Assembly: GCA_003215655.1 (NCBI GenBank)
Contig: QCKB01000001.1
Location: forward strand, 1-64,000
Origin: Prochlorococcus sp. AG-409-J16
GTDB lineage: Bacteria > Cyanobacteriota > Cyanobacteriia > PCC-6307 > Cyanobiaceae
Reading direction: 5' to 3'
Length of the DNA stretch: 64,000 nucleotides
The position numbers were made by a program, and so were the translations under genes. Positions within the stretch are counted from its first letter, which is position 1; every line of letters begins with the position of its first letter. The notes beneath the pieces were generated by a model. It had not been told where the DNA came from. It did not search any database and worked only from the letters and a program-made list of their open reading frames with translations. Positions 27,725-38,333 of this stretch are shown in pieces.

Positions 27725-27935
27725 TGAAGCAATTCAGCAATAACTGAAATCAATTTCCTATAGTTTGTTTTGTATTGAAAGCGAAATATTATCTTTATTT
27801 CATAATTATATGTATTAATATATAAATTCTTTTTGCTTGATAGTTTGAAGTTCTCTTGTCTCAGGTAAAACTTTTTCGTTTAGAATAGGCTTCTTATTAA
27901 TCCCGGACATTTCCTTAATAAATTCTTGAACAGAA

Positions 27936-29537
27936 ATGAGCTTCCCTGACTTCAGTCCAACTAATCCAAATGTACAGTGGCAACGCTTTTGTGACTTAAA
28001 TTGGTTTCATGGCGGTTTAGGTATTTGGCTAGATATAAGTCGAATGCAGTTTAACTCAACAGAGTTAGAAGAACTTACCCCCTCCGTTGTAAAGGCCTTT
28101 CAAGCTATAAGCGAATTAGAGGGCGGCGCCATTGCCAATAAAGACGAGAACCGACAGGTAGGTCATTATTGGCTAAGGAGTCCAGATTTAGCACCTGATA
28201 TTGAATCCAGGGAGAATTTAGTTCGTCAAATAGAAGATATTGAGACATTTGGAAGCGATGTTCTTACAGGAGTTATTAAAACTCCTAATGGAGAGAAATT
28301 CACAGATGTCTTATGGATTGGTATTGGAGGAAGTGGCCTTGGCCCTTTATTGATGGTTAAAGCTTTGCAAGAATTTGGTAGTGGTTTGTCTTTTCATTTC
28401 TTAGATAATGTAGATCCATTAGGTATAAATAAAACTCTTCAATCCATAGGTGACAAATTAAAAACCACTCTAGTTGTCACTGTAAGTAAATCAGGAGGAA
28501 CTCCAGAGCCAAAATTGGCAATGGAGAAATCCAGAAGTTATTTAGAGAAGGTTGGCGGTCAATGGCCAGGTCAGTCAGTAGCGATAACTATGATAAATAG
28601 TAAGTTAGACAATTTAGCTAAGAGCGAGAACTGGTTAAAACGTTTTGATCTCCCTGATTGGGTTGGTGGACGCACAAGTATTACGAGTGCAGTTGGCCTA
28701 TTGCCTGGAGCTTTAATTGGTATAAATATCCGTCAATTTCTTTCAGGTGCAGCCCAAATGGATGAGGCTTCTAGAGTCCCAAGCCTGCGCAATAATCCAT
28801 CAGCTCTTCTTGCAGCATCTTGGTTCTTAGCAGGTAATGGTGTAGGAAAAAGGGATATGGTTGTACTTCCTTATAGAGATCAACTAGAGGTATTTAGCCG
28901 ATACCTTCAACAATTAGTTATGGAGTCGTTAGGTAAGAGGAACAACAGAGATGGAGAAATAGTATCTCAAGGAATCTCAGTTTATGGAAATAAGGGATCA
29001 ACTGATCAACATGCCTATGTTCAACAATTAAGAGATGGACTGGACAATTTCTTTGTTAATTTCGTTGAGATACTTGAGGACTCAAATCGAGACAATTCCT
29101 TACCAAAAGACAAATTAGGTGATTACCTTTCAGGATTTTTACAAGGAACTAGATCTGCATTAACTCAAGGTTCACGAAACAATTTAACAATTACAATGGT
29201 TAGATTAGACCCTCCAAGGCTAGGAGCATTAATTGCATTATTTGAACGAGCAGTAGGGCTATATGCCGAAATGATTAATGTTAATGCTTATGATCAACCA
29301 GGAGTGGAAGCGGGTAAATTAGCAGCTGCTGAAATATTGGATTTACAAGAACAAATTAAGGAATTATTGAAAGATGGTGTTCCTCGCACAGTAGATCAAA
29401 TTTCAAAAGCCCTAGGAAAGGACTCTAATGAAAGCATTTTCCTGATACTAAGGCATTTATGTTTTAATGATAAATCCTTTAGTTCAGAAGGCGATTGGCA
29501 ATTCCCTGCAACATTGAGGTTCTCTAAACAAAATTAG
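27936..29537 (+). CDS. pgi: Glucose-6-phosphate isomerase
   Basis: Interconverts glucose 6-phosphate and fructose 6-phosphate, linking the Calvin cycle, glycogen and osmolyte synthesis. The 533 residues are normal for the cyanobacterial form. Two SIS domains show WIGIGGSGLGPLL, VVTVSKSGGTPEPKLAM, GGRTSITSAVG and the C-terminal INVNAYDQPGVEAGK. Catalytic residues lie in FLDNVDP, GNKGSTDQHAYVQQLRDG and the last motif. It converges on leuS, 3 nt apart. Confidence 0.97.
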   Translation: MSFPDFSPTNPNVQWQRFCDLNWFHGGLGIWLDISRMQFNSTELEELTPSVVKAFQAISELEGGAIANKDENRQVGHYWLRSPDLAPDIESRENLVRQIEDIETFGSDVLTGVIKTPNGEKFTDVLWIGIGGSGLGPLLMVKALQEFGSGLSFHFLDNVDPLGINKTLQSIGDKLKTTLVVTVSKSGGTPEPKLAMEKSRSYLEKVGGQWPGQSVAITMINSKLDNLAKSENWLKRFDLPDWVGGRTSITSAVGLLPGALIGINIRQFLSGAAQMDEASRVPSLRNNPSALLAASWFLAGNGVGKRDMVVLPYRDQLEVFSRYLQQLVMESLGKRNNRDGEIVSQGISVYGNKGSTDQHAYVQQLRDGLDNFFVNFVEILEDSNRDNSLPKDKLGDYLSGFLQGTRSALTQGSRNNLTITMVRLDPPRLGALIALFERAVGLYAEMINVNAYDQPGVEAGKLAAAEILDLQEQIKELLKDGVPRTVDQISKALGKDSNESIFLILRHLCFNDKSFSSEGDWQFPATLRFSKQN

Positions 29538-29540
29538 GTC

Positions 29541-32126
29541 TTAAATAACAATATTAATTAGCTTTCCTGGAACTATAATTATTCTCTTCGGTTCTTTCTC
29601 TTGTATCCATTTTTTTGTTATATCATTATTAAGCCCTATTTTTTCAAGCTCTGATTTATTAGCTTTTGTCGGCACATCTAGACTTCCTCTTACCTTCCCA
29701 TTTATTTGAATAACCAGTTTGTAGGCCTTTGATTTCAATGCTTCTGAATCATATGATGGCCATTTTTGTTCATGAACACTCTCACTCTTTCCAAGCATTT
29801 TCCAGAACTCCTCTGAAATATGTGGTGCAAAAGGAGCCAGAAGAAGTACGAGGCTATGTATGGCTTGATTGGCTATTTTTATACGTACTTTGCTTAGGTT
29901 TTCTTGTAGATTATTGGATAGAATCATGAGCTCGGATATCGCAGTGTTAAATTGATAGTCATCAGTTAGGTCATTGGTAATCTCCTTAATTGCTGTATTA
30001 ACAGCTTTTATTACACTTTCTTCAATAGATGATAAATTATCAACATAATTTTCCGTTGTTAAATTCTTAGATGACTCTAATTGATCATTTGTATCTTGAA
30101 TATAATTATGAACCAATTTCCATATTCTCAATATAAATCTATTCTGTCCTTCTACATCTGAATCATTCCACTCTAAATCTTTTTCTGGAGGTGCTTTGAA
30201 AAGTATAAAAAGTCTTGTTGTATCTGCCCCATACTTGTCTATAACTATGCTTGGATCTACTCCATTATTCTTAGATTTGGACATCTTCTCATATATAACC
30301 TCTATAGCATCGTTCGTTTCTGGGTCTATAGGATTGCTTTTGTCTGAAATATGATCAGGATTAATATACTTTCCATTCTTAGAATTACGATAAGTAACTC
30401 CTTGGACCATTCCTTGTGTAAGCAATCTCTTAAAAGGCTCTTTTGATTTGAGTAGGCCTCTACTACTCAATGCCTTAGTGAAAAATCTTGAATATAATAA
30501 ATGAAGGATAGCATGTTCAATTCCTCCTACATATTGATCTACGGGCAGCCACTTATCAGCCTCTGATTTTTCAAATGCTTTATTATTATTTTTGGGATCT
30601 GTATATCTTAAATAATACCAAGATGAGCACATGAACGTATCCATAGTATCTGTTTCTCTTCTTGCTTGACTATTACAGATAGGACATTTAACTTTAATCC
30701 ATTTTGTATCTATATCTGCTAATGAAGTCTTTTGTGAATTTAATATTTCTAAATTTGGTAATTCTATTGGCAAATTCTCTACATCTTCTGGAATAGATCC
30801 ACATTTTTTACAGTGAATAATTGGTATTGGGCATCCCCAGAAGCGTTGTCTTGAGATTAACCAGTCCCGTAACTTGTATTGGACCTTTGATCTTCCCCAC
30901 CCTTCTTTTTGAGACAAGTTTGTTATTGACTCTATCGCTATTTTTGATTCGAGACCCGTGAATTTATCTGAATCAATCAATACTCCTTTTTCTGTAAATA
31001 ATTCTTCCTTTTCTGCTGATTCATTTATCTGTATGGATTTTGTAATTACTTGCTTATAGCCTAGATTGTACTTCTTAGAGAAATTGAAATCTCTTTTATC
31101 ATGAGAAGGAACACCCATTACTGCTCCACTCCCATAATCCTTTAAGACATAATCTGCTATCCATATTGGTATTTCTTCTCCATTAACAGGATTTATTGCA
31201 TTTATTCCTATGTATTGTCCAATCTTAGGTTTTTCATCTGATGTTCTATCCTGTATTGACATGTTAGCTACTGTTTGTCTAAATGTATTTATTGATTCTT
31301 GGAATTCAGTTCCAACTAATTGATCAACTAAATTATTGTCAGGCGCTAATACTATATATTTAACACCATAAATAGTATCTGCTCTTGTTGTAAATACGGT
31401 GATCTTTATATCCTTTCCAGTAACTTTGAAGTCAAACTCTGTACCCTCGGATCTTCCGATCCAGTTCTCCTGCATTGATTTAACTTTCTCTGGCCATCCT
31501 TTAAGGTTATTTAAATCAAAAAGTAATTCGTCGGCATATTTAGTTATCCGTAAAAACCATTGTTTAAGTTCTTTCTTTTCTACTATGGCTCCAGATCTCC
31601 AAGACCTTCCTTCACTGTCAACTTGCTCGTTGGCTAATACTGTCTGATCTACAGGGTCCCAATTAACAATTGCTTTTTTTTGGTAAGCCAGTCCCGACTT
31701 ATATAGTTCAAGAAACAGATATTGAGTCCATTTGTAATAATCGCTTTTGCAGGTTGTTTGTTCTCTATCCCAATCAATTGAAAGGCCTAAACGGTTTAAT
31801 TGTCCTTTCATTTGCTTTATATTCATCTCTGTCCAAGTCTCTGGATTAACCCTTCTTTCAATAGCTGCATTTTCAGCAGGAAGACCGAATGCATCCCATC
31901 CCATTGGATGCAGGACACATTTACCCAACATTCTTTGATAGCGAGCAATTACATCCGTTATGACGTAATTCCGCACATGTCCCATATGAAGAGTCCCAGA
32001 TGGGTATGGAAACATTGATAAGGCATAGAACTTTTCTTGACCAGGATTCGGAGACTTTGTCCGATTAGAACCATTGAGCCTCCATTCTTCTTGCCACCGT
32101 GGTTCTAACTCAGATGGTTGATACAT
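29541..32126 (-). CDS. leuS: Leucyl-tRNA synthetase
   Basis: Class I synthetase charging tRNA-Leu. The HIGH motif is in [17 protein letters not shown], the KMSKS motif in [15 protein letters not shown]; the editing (CP1) domain lies between them, with TTRADTIYG and [16 protein letters not shown] zinc-type CKKCGS...CPICNS element is present (about 480-530). The ATG at 32126 ([15 protein letters not shown], 861 residues) is preferred over an upstream in-frame GTG at 32174, which adds 16 residues. Usual family length is about 860. Confidence 0.97.
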   Translation of the reverse strand: MYQPSELEPRWQEEWRLNGSNRTKSPNPGQEKFYALSMFPYPSGTLHMGHVRNYVITDVIARYQRMLGKCVLHPMGWDAFGLPAENAAIERRVNPETWTEMNIKQMKGQLNRLGLSIDWDREQTTCKSDYYKWTQYLFLELYKSGLAYQKKAIVNWDPVDQTVLANEQVDSEGRSWRSGAIVEKKELKQWFLRITKYADELLFDLNNLKGWPEKVKSMQENWIGRSEGTEFDFKVTGKDIKITVFTTRADTIYGVKYIVLAPDNNLVDQLVGTEFQESINTFRQTVANMSIQDRTSDEKPKIGQYIGINAINPVNGEEIPIWIADYVLKDYGSGAVMGVPSHDKRDFNFSKKYNLGYKQVITKSIQINESAEKEELFTEKGVLIDSDKFTGLESKIAIESITNLSQKEGWGRSKVQYKLRDWLISRQRFWGCPIPIIHCKKCGSIPEDVENLPIELPNLEILNSQKTSLADIDTKWIKVKCPICNSQARRETDTMDTFMCSSWYYLRYTDPKNNNKAFEKSEADKWLPVDQYVGGIEHAILHLLYSRFFTKALSSRGLLKSKEPFKRLLTQGMVQGVTYRNSKNGKYINPDHISDKSNPIDPETNDAIEVIYEKMSKSKNNGVDPSIVIDKYGADTTRLFILFKAPPEKDLEWNDSDVEGQNRFILRIWKLVHNYIQDTNDQLESSKNLTTENYVDNLSSIEESVIKAVNTAIKEITNDLTDDYQFNTAISELMILSNNLQENLSKVRIKIANQAIHSLVLLLAPFAPHISEEFWKMLGKSESVHEQKWPSYDSEALKSKAYKLVIQINGKVRGSLDVPTKANKSELEKIGLNNDITKKWIQEKEPKRIIIVPGKLINIVI

Positions 32127-32301
32127 GATCGTATCCCCTTGGGAGGCTAGATCTGAGTGGGTTGATTCCTTCACTTGAGTATTCGTTTAGATATTGATAG
32201 TACATTTGGAGTAGCCATTTGGGTTCAAATAATGTTTGAATCAAATGGTATCAATGGTAGTAAAAACCTTTCTAGGAAACAAACGTCTTATTAGCCCTGC
32301 A

Positions 32302-33159
32302 ATGCAAACTCTTGAATTTACAAAATACCATGGTCTCGGGAATGATTTCATTCTTATTGATGCCCGGAATTTTCCCATAAGCACTATTAAAGAAATTACC
32401 CATCCTAATTTCATAAAAAAAAGATGCTCTAGGCATACTGGCATAGGAGCTGATGGAATCATTCTTGCATTAAACCCAACAGATAATTCTATTATTAAAA
32501 TGAGAATATTTAACTCTGATGGATCAGAACCAGAAATGTGTGGAAATGGTATAAGATGTTTAGCAAAATTTTTAATTGATATTAATATTTCAAATACATC
32601 AGATAAATTAATTATTGAAACCAACGCTGGAAAAATTATCGCAGAAATTGAACAGGATGGAGAAATTACTGTAGATATGGGCAAACCAATTCTTGAATCG
32701 TTTGATATACCAACGAATTTTGAAGTTGGAATTTGTGGACTACCTCAAGGTAAGGTAGAAATAGATGGAGAAAATTATAATGTTGCAGCAGTAGGAATGG
32801 GTAACCCTCACCTCATATTGCCTATTCAGAATCTCGATTCATTTGATTTAGAACTTTGGGGGAAACAACTTGAATATGACAGTCATTTCCCTTCTCTTAC
32901 CAATGTACATTTTCTAAGAGTTGATAATCCAAATTCTTTGACATTAAAAGTATGGGAACGGGGTGCCGGAGCTACATTGGCATGTGGAACCGGGGCATGT
33001 GCTTCTTTAGTAGCAGCTAATTTGTTGGGATTATGCGAAAATAAAGCTGAAGTTAAGTTACCAGGAGGTGTTTTGTTTATCTCATGGCCAGATAAGATGG
33101 GTTCTGTCTATATGAAAGGCAGTGCTCAAAAAGTATATAAAGGAAGTATTGATATATAA
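32302..33159 (+). CDS. dapF: Diaminopimelate epimerase
   Basis: Converts LL- to meso-diaminopimelate for lysine and peptidoglycan. The cofactor-free active site has two cysteines, in EMCGNGIRC and in LACGTGACASLVA. The fold opens LEFTKYHGLGNDFILID, just after the ATG at 32302, giving 285 residues, the usual size; earlier in-frame starts (32236, 32245) add residues without homology. It is divergent from leuS. Confidence 0.95.
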   Translation: MQTLEFTKYHGLGNDFILIDARNFPISTIKEITHPNFIKKRCSRHTGIGADGIILALNPTDNSIIKMRIFNSDGSEPEMCGNGIRCLAKFLIDINISNTSDKLIIETNAGKIIAEIEQDGEITVDMGKPILESFDIPTNFEVGICGLPQGKVEIDGENYNVAAVGMGNPHLILPIQNLDSFDLELWGKQLEYDSHFPSLTNVHFLRVDNPNSLTLKVWERGAGATLACGTGACASLVAANLLGLCENKAEVKLPGGVLFISWPDKMGSVYMKGSAQKVYKGSIDI

Positions 33160-33241
33160 TATATTTCTAGAACCCAGATAATTTATAACTATGTATGTTA
33201 ACTAAAAATTACTATTTATAAAAAAAAACTAATAAATCTTC

Positions 33242-34438
33242 ATGGATTCAAAAAAACTCTATTCTGAACTAAATAATATTTATTTAGATGCGAGCTCTAC
33301 AACTCCTATTCTAGAAGATGTTATTACAAGTATGTTAGATGTTTATAGGAATGCATGGGCAAATCCTTCTAGTATTCATAATGATGGATTAAAGGCTTCA
33401 GATATATTATATAGAAGTAGAGTTAATATTAGTACTTTTTTGAATGCCAAGGAGGATGACTTAGTCTTTACATCTGGTGCTACAGAATCAGTTCATTTAG
33501 GACTTCTTGGTATAGCTAGATCTATGGAGCCTGGAAGATTTGTTATATCAGATGTAGAACACCCTTGTGTAAGACATGTAGCCCAAATCCTGAGCAAGGA
33601 AGGTTGGGATGTATATAGATGGCCAGTAGATAAGAATGGTGTTATAGAATTGAATCAAATTGAACATATATTAAAGTCACCTACTAAATTAGTATCTATT
33701 ATTTGGGGGCAAAGTGAAATTGGCTCGATACAACCAATAGATTTAATAGGCAAAATCTGTAGGGACGAGGGGATAATTTTTCATACAGACGCAACACAAA
33801 TACTATTTAATTTTTCTTTTAACTGGCAATCCCTTCCAATTGATATGCTAAGTGCATCTGCTCATAAGTTTCAAGGGCCCAAAGGAATAGGAATATTATT
33901 AGCCCGTAAAAATATTTTAAATTCTCTTATCCCATTACAAGGAGGAGGAATGCAAGAGAATGGTTTGAGATCAGGTACAGAATCTGCTTCTCTATCAGCA
34001 GGAATGTCTAAAGCATTATCTTTACTTTATACGGTAAATAATGAATACAATAACGAACCATATTATTCTGATCACCTTAGGAAGCTAAGAACTACAATGC
34101 ATAAAAAGATTACAAAAATACATGGAATATCATTTACCGGTCATCCATTAAATCGCCTAAATAATCATCTTTCTATTCTTGTGGGAGACTCAAATAATAA
34201 TCCTCTACCTAGTAATGTTCTTGTTTTAGAAATGGCAAGAAAGGGCATTTCAATAAGTTCAGGCACAGCTTGCAGTATTAGGAATAAAAGCTTTAACAAT
34301 ACTCTTAAAGCAATAGGTATCGAGAAAAAGTGGTTAAATTCTGGAATTAGGTTCAGCCTGGGACCATGGTTAGAAGAATCAGATATAGATTTTGTTTGTG
34401 ATCAACTCGTAGAATCTATAAATAATGTAGCATCATAA
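33242..34438 (+). CDS. Cysteine desulfurase, NifS/IscS type
   Basis: PLP enzyme that mobilises sulfur from cysteine for Fe-S clusters and thio-modifications. The 398 residues contain IYLDASSTTPI near the start, FTSGATESVHLGLLG, FHTDATQ, the PLP lysine in SASAHKFQGPKG (K209) and the catalytic cysteine in ISSGTACS (C344). The loop SSGTACSIRN is the IscS/NifS form, not the SufS form. It starts 82 nt after dapF, and a DUF1995-like gene follows 20 nt downstream. It could be the enzyme for tRNA thiolation as well as for Fe-S assembly. Confidence 0.9.
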   Translation: MDSKKLYSELNNIYLDASSTTPILEDVITSMLDVYRNAWANPSSIHNDGLKASDILYRSRVNISTFLNAKEDDLVFTSGATESVHLGLLGIARSMEPGRFVISDVEHPCVRHVAQILSKEGWDVYRWPVDKNGVIELNQIEHILKSPTKLVSIIWGQSEIGSIQPIDLIGKICRDEGIIFHTDATQILFNFSFNWQSLPIDMLSASAHKFQGPKGIGILLARKNILNSLIPLQGGGMQENGLRSGTESASLSAGMSKALSLLYTVNNEYNNEPYYSDHLRKLRTTMHKKITKIHGISFTGHPLNRLNNHLSILVGDSNNNPLPSNVLVLEMARKGISISSGTACSIRNKSFNNTLKAIGIEKKWLNSGIRFSLGPWLEESDIDFVCDQLVESINNVAS

Positions 34439-34458
34439 ATATTTTCTTTTTATTGATT

Positions 34459-35091
34459 ATGAAACCTTCTCTGCCTCCAGATTTGATCTCTGCACAAGAG
34501 ATGGCTGCTAATTCTGTAGTCTCATACCTGAAGAGTCAGATAAATAGTCGCCAAACGGTTAATTTCAAATTTGAGGGATTAAAGGATATGCCTATAGCAA
34601 AAAAATTATTTGATTATCTGAATGAAAATAAGTTAAAGCCACTATTGTTATGGTTGGATGCTGGAACAACAGCTTTGGCAAAAAATAATTTCTCTTCTAT
34701 ATCATCATCAATTTATTCATATAAGGAATTTATCTCAACAGACATTATTAGTAATAGCGATAATAATTTGATAGTTGTCTCACCTGGAGCCTATGACTAC
34801 AAAGAGATTGAAAAGCTATCTGAACTTTATTTAGGTTCGATTATAATCCTAAACGGTAAATTAGAAGATAGCTCCGTCGGAATAGGAAGTGTAGCTAGAA
34901 TGAGAAGAAAGACGTTCCTAAATACATGGTTAACTTCTTTTTGGTTGCAACCTTTAAATAGCGGCGCATTAATTCGTGCTTACCCTGATGACTGGCAACT
35001 ATTTAGATTAGATAATGATGGCTATCGATTCCTAGAATCATTTAAACAAAAACCTACAAATGAACAGATCTTTGAATTATTGCCAGATTAA
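34459..35091 (+). CDS. DUF1995-like protein
   Basis: A 210-residue soluble protein of unknown function. The opening LPPDLISAQEMAANSVVSYL and later VSPGAYDYKEIEKLSEL, FLNTWLTSFWLQPL and LIRAYPDDWQLFRL fit DUF1995, a cyanobacterial and plastid family that includes photosystem II accumulation factors in plants. ATG at 34459 is preferred to the TTG two codons before. Its stop overlaps the carboxypeptidase ATG by one base (TAATG). The link to photosystem II assembly is family-level inference. Confidence 0.7.
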   Translation: MKPSLPPDLISAQEMAANSVVSYLKSQINSRQTVNFKFEGLKDMPIAKKLFDYLNENKLKPLLLWLDAGTTALAKNNFSSISSSIYSYKEFISTDIISNSDNNLIVVSPGAYDYKEIEKLSELYLGSIIILNGKLEDSSVGIGSVARMRRKTFLNTWLTSFWLQPLNSGALIRAYPDDWQLFRLDNDGYRFLESFKQKPTNEQIFELLPD

Positions 35092-36365
35092 TGAATACTT
35101 ACATTACTTTAAAACAATATAAGCTATTGATATATACCTTTATTTTTATTTTATTAGCATCATCACAAATAGCGTATAGAACAAACATAATCAAGAGATT
35201 ATATGATTCATACAACTGGTCAAATAAGAACTTTAAAGTTATTGATTACAATAATACATGCAAAATTCTAACAGGTAAAATAACAAACTTCCTTAGAAAT
35301 GATGTTAATAAATGGTCGATTAGTTTATTGGATGATAAAGGCAGGCAATTGTTAAACATAAATGGTGAAAAGGCAATGATACCAGCTTCTAATATGAAAC
35401 TATTTACTACTGCTTATTTGCTGGATAAGATCTCCCCAGATAACACATTGGAAACAACACTTTCCATTGCTAATGATGGTAGTTATCATTTAAATGGAGA
35501 AGGAGATCCTGATTTAAATAAGGATAAGTTAGATAGGATAGTTAAATCTATTTACAGGAATATAGAATCAAATGATACAACTAAAACCACTTATAAATTG
35601 TATATTAATAATACAAATAAAGAAAATTATTGGCCTGCTACTTGGTCATCAGCAGACAAATTAGAATATTATGGGGCTCCAATAACAAAGCTAGCAGTTA
35701 ATAGTAATGCAAGTCCCTATGCTCTAACATACCCTACTGACAATGTTGTCTTAACTATTAAATCTATTCTAGATGTTAATAAACCTAAGATTTCTATAAT
35801 TAAAAGTAATCAGAATATTAATAATAAATACGCTAAAGTTATTCACAAAGAGAATTCTTCTTCATTTCTAGCACTATTAAGTTTGGCAAATTCAGAGAGT
35901 CATAATTATACATCGGAAGTTCTTTTACGCACAGCAGCAAATAATTGGTCAAATAATCTAGCAACATTAGCTTTAAGTAATTGGATTTCAGATAAGCAGA
36001 TACCGATGAAAGGAATTTATATATCTGATGGTAGTGGTCTTTCTCGAAAAAATTTGCTTACTACAAATTCTTTGACTACTTTGCTTTTCAGGATGAGTAA
36101 GCATCCTAGATTTAATTACTATAAATCTAGTATGGCTGTAGCTGGCATACGTGGAACACTCTCTGATATTGAATTTGATTCTTATAATTCATCCATATTT
36201 TGGGGCAAGACAGGAACACTTAATGGTGTTAGATCTATTTCAGGTATAGTTTCCTCTGAAAATTACAATCAATATCTGAGCATCATTTCATATGATGTTA
36301 ATGATACGGATCTAAAGATCAAAATGATACTAGATAAGATTAGTCATTCTAAGCTATGTCTTTAG
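35091..36365 (+). CDS. dacB: D-alanyl-D-alanine carboxypeptidase, PBP4 (S13) family
   Basis: Penicillin-binding protein that trims or hydrolyses peptidoglycan cross-links. It is 424 residues with an N-terminal hydrophobic segment (about 11-28) as signal or anchor. Catalytic motifs are SNMK (100-103, SxxK), the SxN-type SDGSGLSRKN, and KTG in WGKTGTLNG. The large insert of E. coli PBP4 is reduced. Acts in the periplasm. The end overlaps the opposing coiled-coil gene by 17 nt, tail to tail, which is unusual even in this compact genome. Confidence 0.9.
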   Translation: MNTYITLKQYKLLIYTFIFILLASSQIAYRTNIIKRLYDSYNWSNKNFKVIDYNNTCKILTGKITNFLRNDVNKWSISLLDDKGRQLLNINGEKAMIPASNMKLFTTAYLLDKISPDNTLETTLSIANDGSYHLNGEGDPDLNKDKLDRIVKSIYRNIESNDTTKTTYKLYINNTNKENYWPATWSSADKLEYYGAPITKLAVNSNASPYALTYPTDNVVLTIKSILDVNKPKISIIKSNQNINNKYAKVIHKENSSSFLALLSLANSESHNYTSEVLLRTAANNWSNNLATLALSNWISDKQIPMKGIYISDGSGLSRKNLLTTNSLTTLLFRMSKHPRFNYYKSSMAVAGIRGTLSDIEFDSYNSSIFWGKTGTLNGVRSISGIVSSENYNQYLSIISYDVNDTDLKIKMILDKISHSKLCL

Positions 36366-37281
36366 TTATATAGCTGTTATTGCTTTTGACTTGAGATTTA
36401 ATTGTACTCATATTTTCAGTATTATAATTATTTAGAGTTCTATTCTTTCTAGATTTAATATGTTGAATTTTCCCTAATTCCAATTTACCAGCTAAAACGA
36501 GCTTAACCATCTCTTTTAAGCGAAATTCTAATTCACCTAATGTTTGATCTGCATATTTAGTTGCTCCTTCTTGTAGGTTAAGTGCTTCTTCTTTGCTATG
36601 TAATAGCAAATTTTCGCATTGTTGTTGTGTTTGTTGTCTTAACTGGACAGCATCAGTATGAATCTTTTCTGCTTCTATCTGAGCGTCTCTTTTTAATTTC
36701 TTTCCTTCTTGGATAATTTGTTCGATTTCCTGTATAGCTTTCTTGCTAGCTATTTCATGGTGATCAGAGAGTTGATGTTTTAGTTCTGCTGCTTCTGCTT
36801 CTATCATTTGTCTTCTCTCTAATAGTTCTTTTTCCAATTGTTGCCTCTTTAGTACATATTGTTGCTCTAGCTGTGAGATTCTGCTTTGCATATCTGCCTC
36901 TAACTTGGTATTTTGTTGTCTAGCAGACTCAATCATCAAGTCACATTGTTTTCTGGTTTTTGATTTTATTTCTGTGAGTTGTCTTTCTGCCTCCTGCTTT
37001 ACCCCCATAGCATTTACAAGTTGATCCCTTTGCTTGGTTGCCTTTTGAATAAGATCCTCTGACTTTCTCTTTGATTTAGTTATTAGTTCATGGCTTTGTT
37101 CTAAGAGCTTGTCTGCTTTATTGATTTGAGACGGCAAGCATTCTCGAATCGCGTCCAAAACATCTATTGCCTCCTGCTCATTAACTAATCTTCCCCCTGT
37201 AAACGGAATGCGTGTCCCATAAAGGACTATTTCTTCAATTTGATCTAGGAAATCCAGGATTTCCATGCCTGCATCACTCAT
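36349..37281 (-). CDS. Coiled-coil protein, DivIVA/Cdv3-like
   Basis: A 310-residue protein that I do not assign to a proven function. Residues 1-50 form a small conserved head ([24 protein letters not shown]). About 55-260 is almost entirely predicted coiled coil, rich in Gln, Glu, Lys and Ala. A basic, Asn/Ser-rich tail follows. The architecture resembles DivIVA-like cell-division proteins (Cdv3 in Synechococcus) and also FoF1 subunit-b-like rods. It overlaps coaD by 4 nt (ATGA), so it is made with the CoA enzyme. Membrane segments are absent. Confidence 0.6.
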   Translation of the reverse strand: MSDAGMEILDFLDQIEEIVLYGTRIPFTGGRLVNEQEAIDVLDAIRECLPSQINKADKLLEQSHELITKSKRKSEDLIQKATKQRDQLVNAMGVKQEAERQLTEIKSKTRKQCDLMIESARQQNTKLEADMQSRISQLEQQYVLKRQQLEKELLERRQMIEAEAAELKHQLSDHHEIASKKAIQEIEQIIQEGKKLKRDAQIEAEKIHTDAVQLRQQTQQQCENLLLHSKEEALNLQEGATKYADQTLGELEFRLKEMVKLVLAGKLELGKIQHIKSRKNRTLNNYNTENMSTIKSQVKSNNSYITKDIA

Positions 37282-37772
37282 TCGACTTCATATAAAGCCG
37301 AATTAAAGTGCCTATAGAGGTCTTGCGCCACTATTTTGGGAACCATATGAGAGATATTGCCACCAAACCTTGCAACTTCCTTGACAACCGAACTACTCAA
37401 AAAGCTGTGGTTGGCTGCTGTAGCAAGGAAAACAGTCTCTACATTTGGATCTAATGTCCAATTTGTATGAGCAATCTGTAATTCATATTCAAAATCACTC
37501 ATTGCTCTAAGTCCGCGAAGAATAAGGTTCGCTTTGCTCTCCGTAGCGCATCTGACTGTTAGGCCATCAAAACCTATGACTTCAACATGTTTTAGGTGAC
37601 TGGTAGCTTCTCTAATCTGATCAATTCTTTTTTCAAGGGTGAAGGTTGGGGACTTTTGAGGGTTCTGAAGTACTGCTATTACCAGCTCATTAAACAAAGA
37701 AGCGCCCCTTTCTATCAGATCTAGATGACCAAGGGTTAGAGGGTCAAAACTTCCTGGATATAGAGCTCTCAT
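37278..37772 (-). CDS. coaD: Phosphopantetheine adenylyltransferase
   Basis: Fourth step of coenzyme A synthesis: 4'-phosphopantetheine plus ATP gives dephospho-CoA. The 164 residues have the nucleotidyltransferase motif in [19 protein letters not shown], the substrate site [20 protein letters not shown] and the ISSS-type element [17 protein letters not shown]. It heads a two-gene minus-strand unit with the coiled-coil gene and is divergent from the flavin-reductase-like gene, 73 nt away. Confidence 0.96.
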   Translation of the reverse strand: MRALYPGSFDPLTLGHLDLIERGASLFNELVIAVLQNPQKSPTFTLEKRIDQIREATSHLKHVEVIGFDGLTVRCATESKANLILRGLRAMSDFEYELQIAHTNWTLDPNVETVFLATAANHSFLSSSVVKEVARFGGNISHMVPKIVAQDLYRHFNSALYEVE

Positions 37773-37845
37773 AGGTTGAATGAAGATTTAATATCGTTTT
37801 GATCGAGATATTGCTTAAAGTTAAAGCATACAAGCTATTGACTTA

Positions 37846-38328
37846 ATGGATCTTGATCTCGAAGCCAAAAAGGTACTTCTACGTAAAATCCCTCATGGAC
37901 TGTTCATTTGCGGTGTTAGAGAGGGGGACGAAGTCAACGGATTCACAGCTAGCTGGGTCACACAAGGCTCTTTTGATCCTCCTTTAGTTGTTATGGCTGT
38001 ACGAGCTGAAGGATCAAGCCATGGAATTATTCAACGAACGAAACTTTTTTCGCTGAATTTTCTGAAAAGTGATCAAAAGGATTTAGCTGCTGTGTTTTTT
38101 AAGCCTCAGACAGCCTTAGGAGGTCGGTTTGAATCTGCACCATTTGAATTTGGAGATCTAGGCCTGCCTATTCTTGACAACGCAATAGGTGCCATTGAAT
38201 GTGAACTAATAGGTGAAGTCGTCCATGGGGACCATACAGTCTTTGTAGGAGAAGTTAAAACAGCTACTCTTAAGAATGATGTACAACCTCTTAACCTTTC
38301 CTCAACAGGTTGGACATATGGTGGGTAA
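37846..38328 (+). CDS. Flavin-reductase-like FMN-binding protein
   Basis: A 160-residue split-barrel protein of the flavin reductase-like family. Typical blocks are VNGFTASWVTQGSFDPPLVVMAV near the start and GAIECELIGEVVHGDHTVFVGEV at the end. It resembles the C-terminal reductase module of cyanobacterial flavodiiron proteins but here stands alone. Likely binds FMN and uses NAD(P)H, role unknown. The uvrC start is next to or slightly inside its end. Confidence 0.82.
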   Translation: MDLDLEAKKVLLRKIPHGLFICGVREGDEVNGFTASWVTQGSFDPPLVVMAVRAEGSSHGIIQRTKLFSLNFLKSDQKDLAAVFFKPQTALGGRFESAPFEFGDLGLPILDNAIGAIECELIGEVVHGDHTVFVGEVKTATLKNDVQPLNLSSTGWTYGG

Positions 38329-38333
38329 TTAAT

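Noticed and set aside
32241-32684. A 147-codon minus frame opposite dapF
   Set aside because: dapF is clearly real here; the reverse frame has no known motif.
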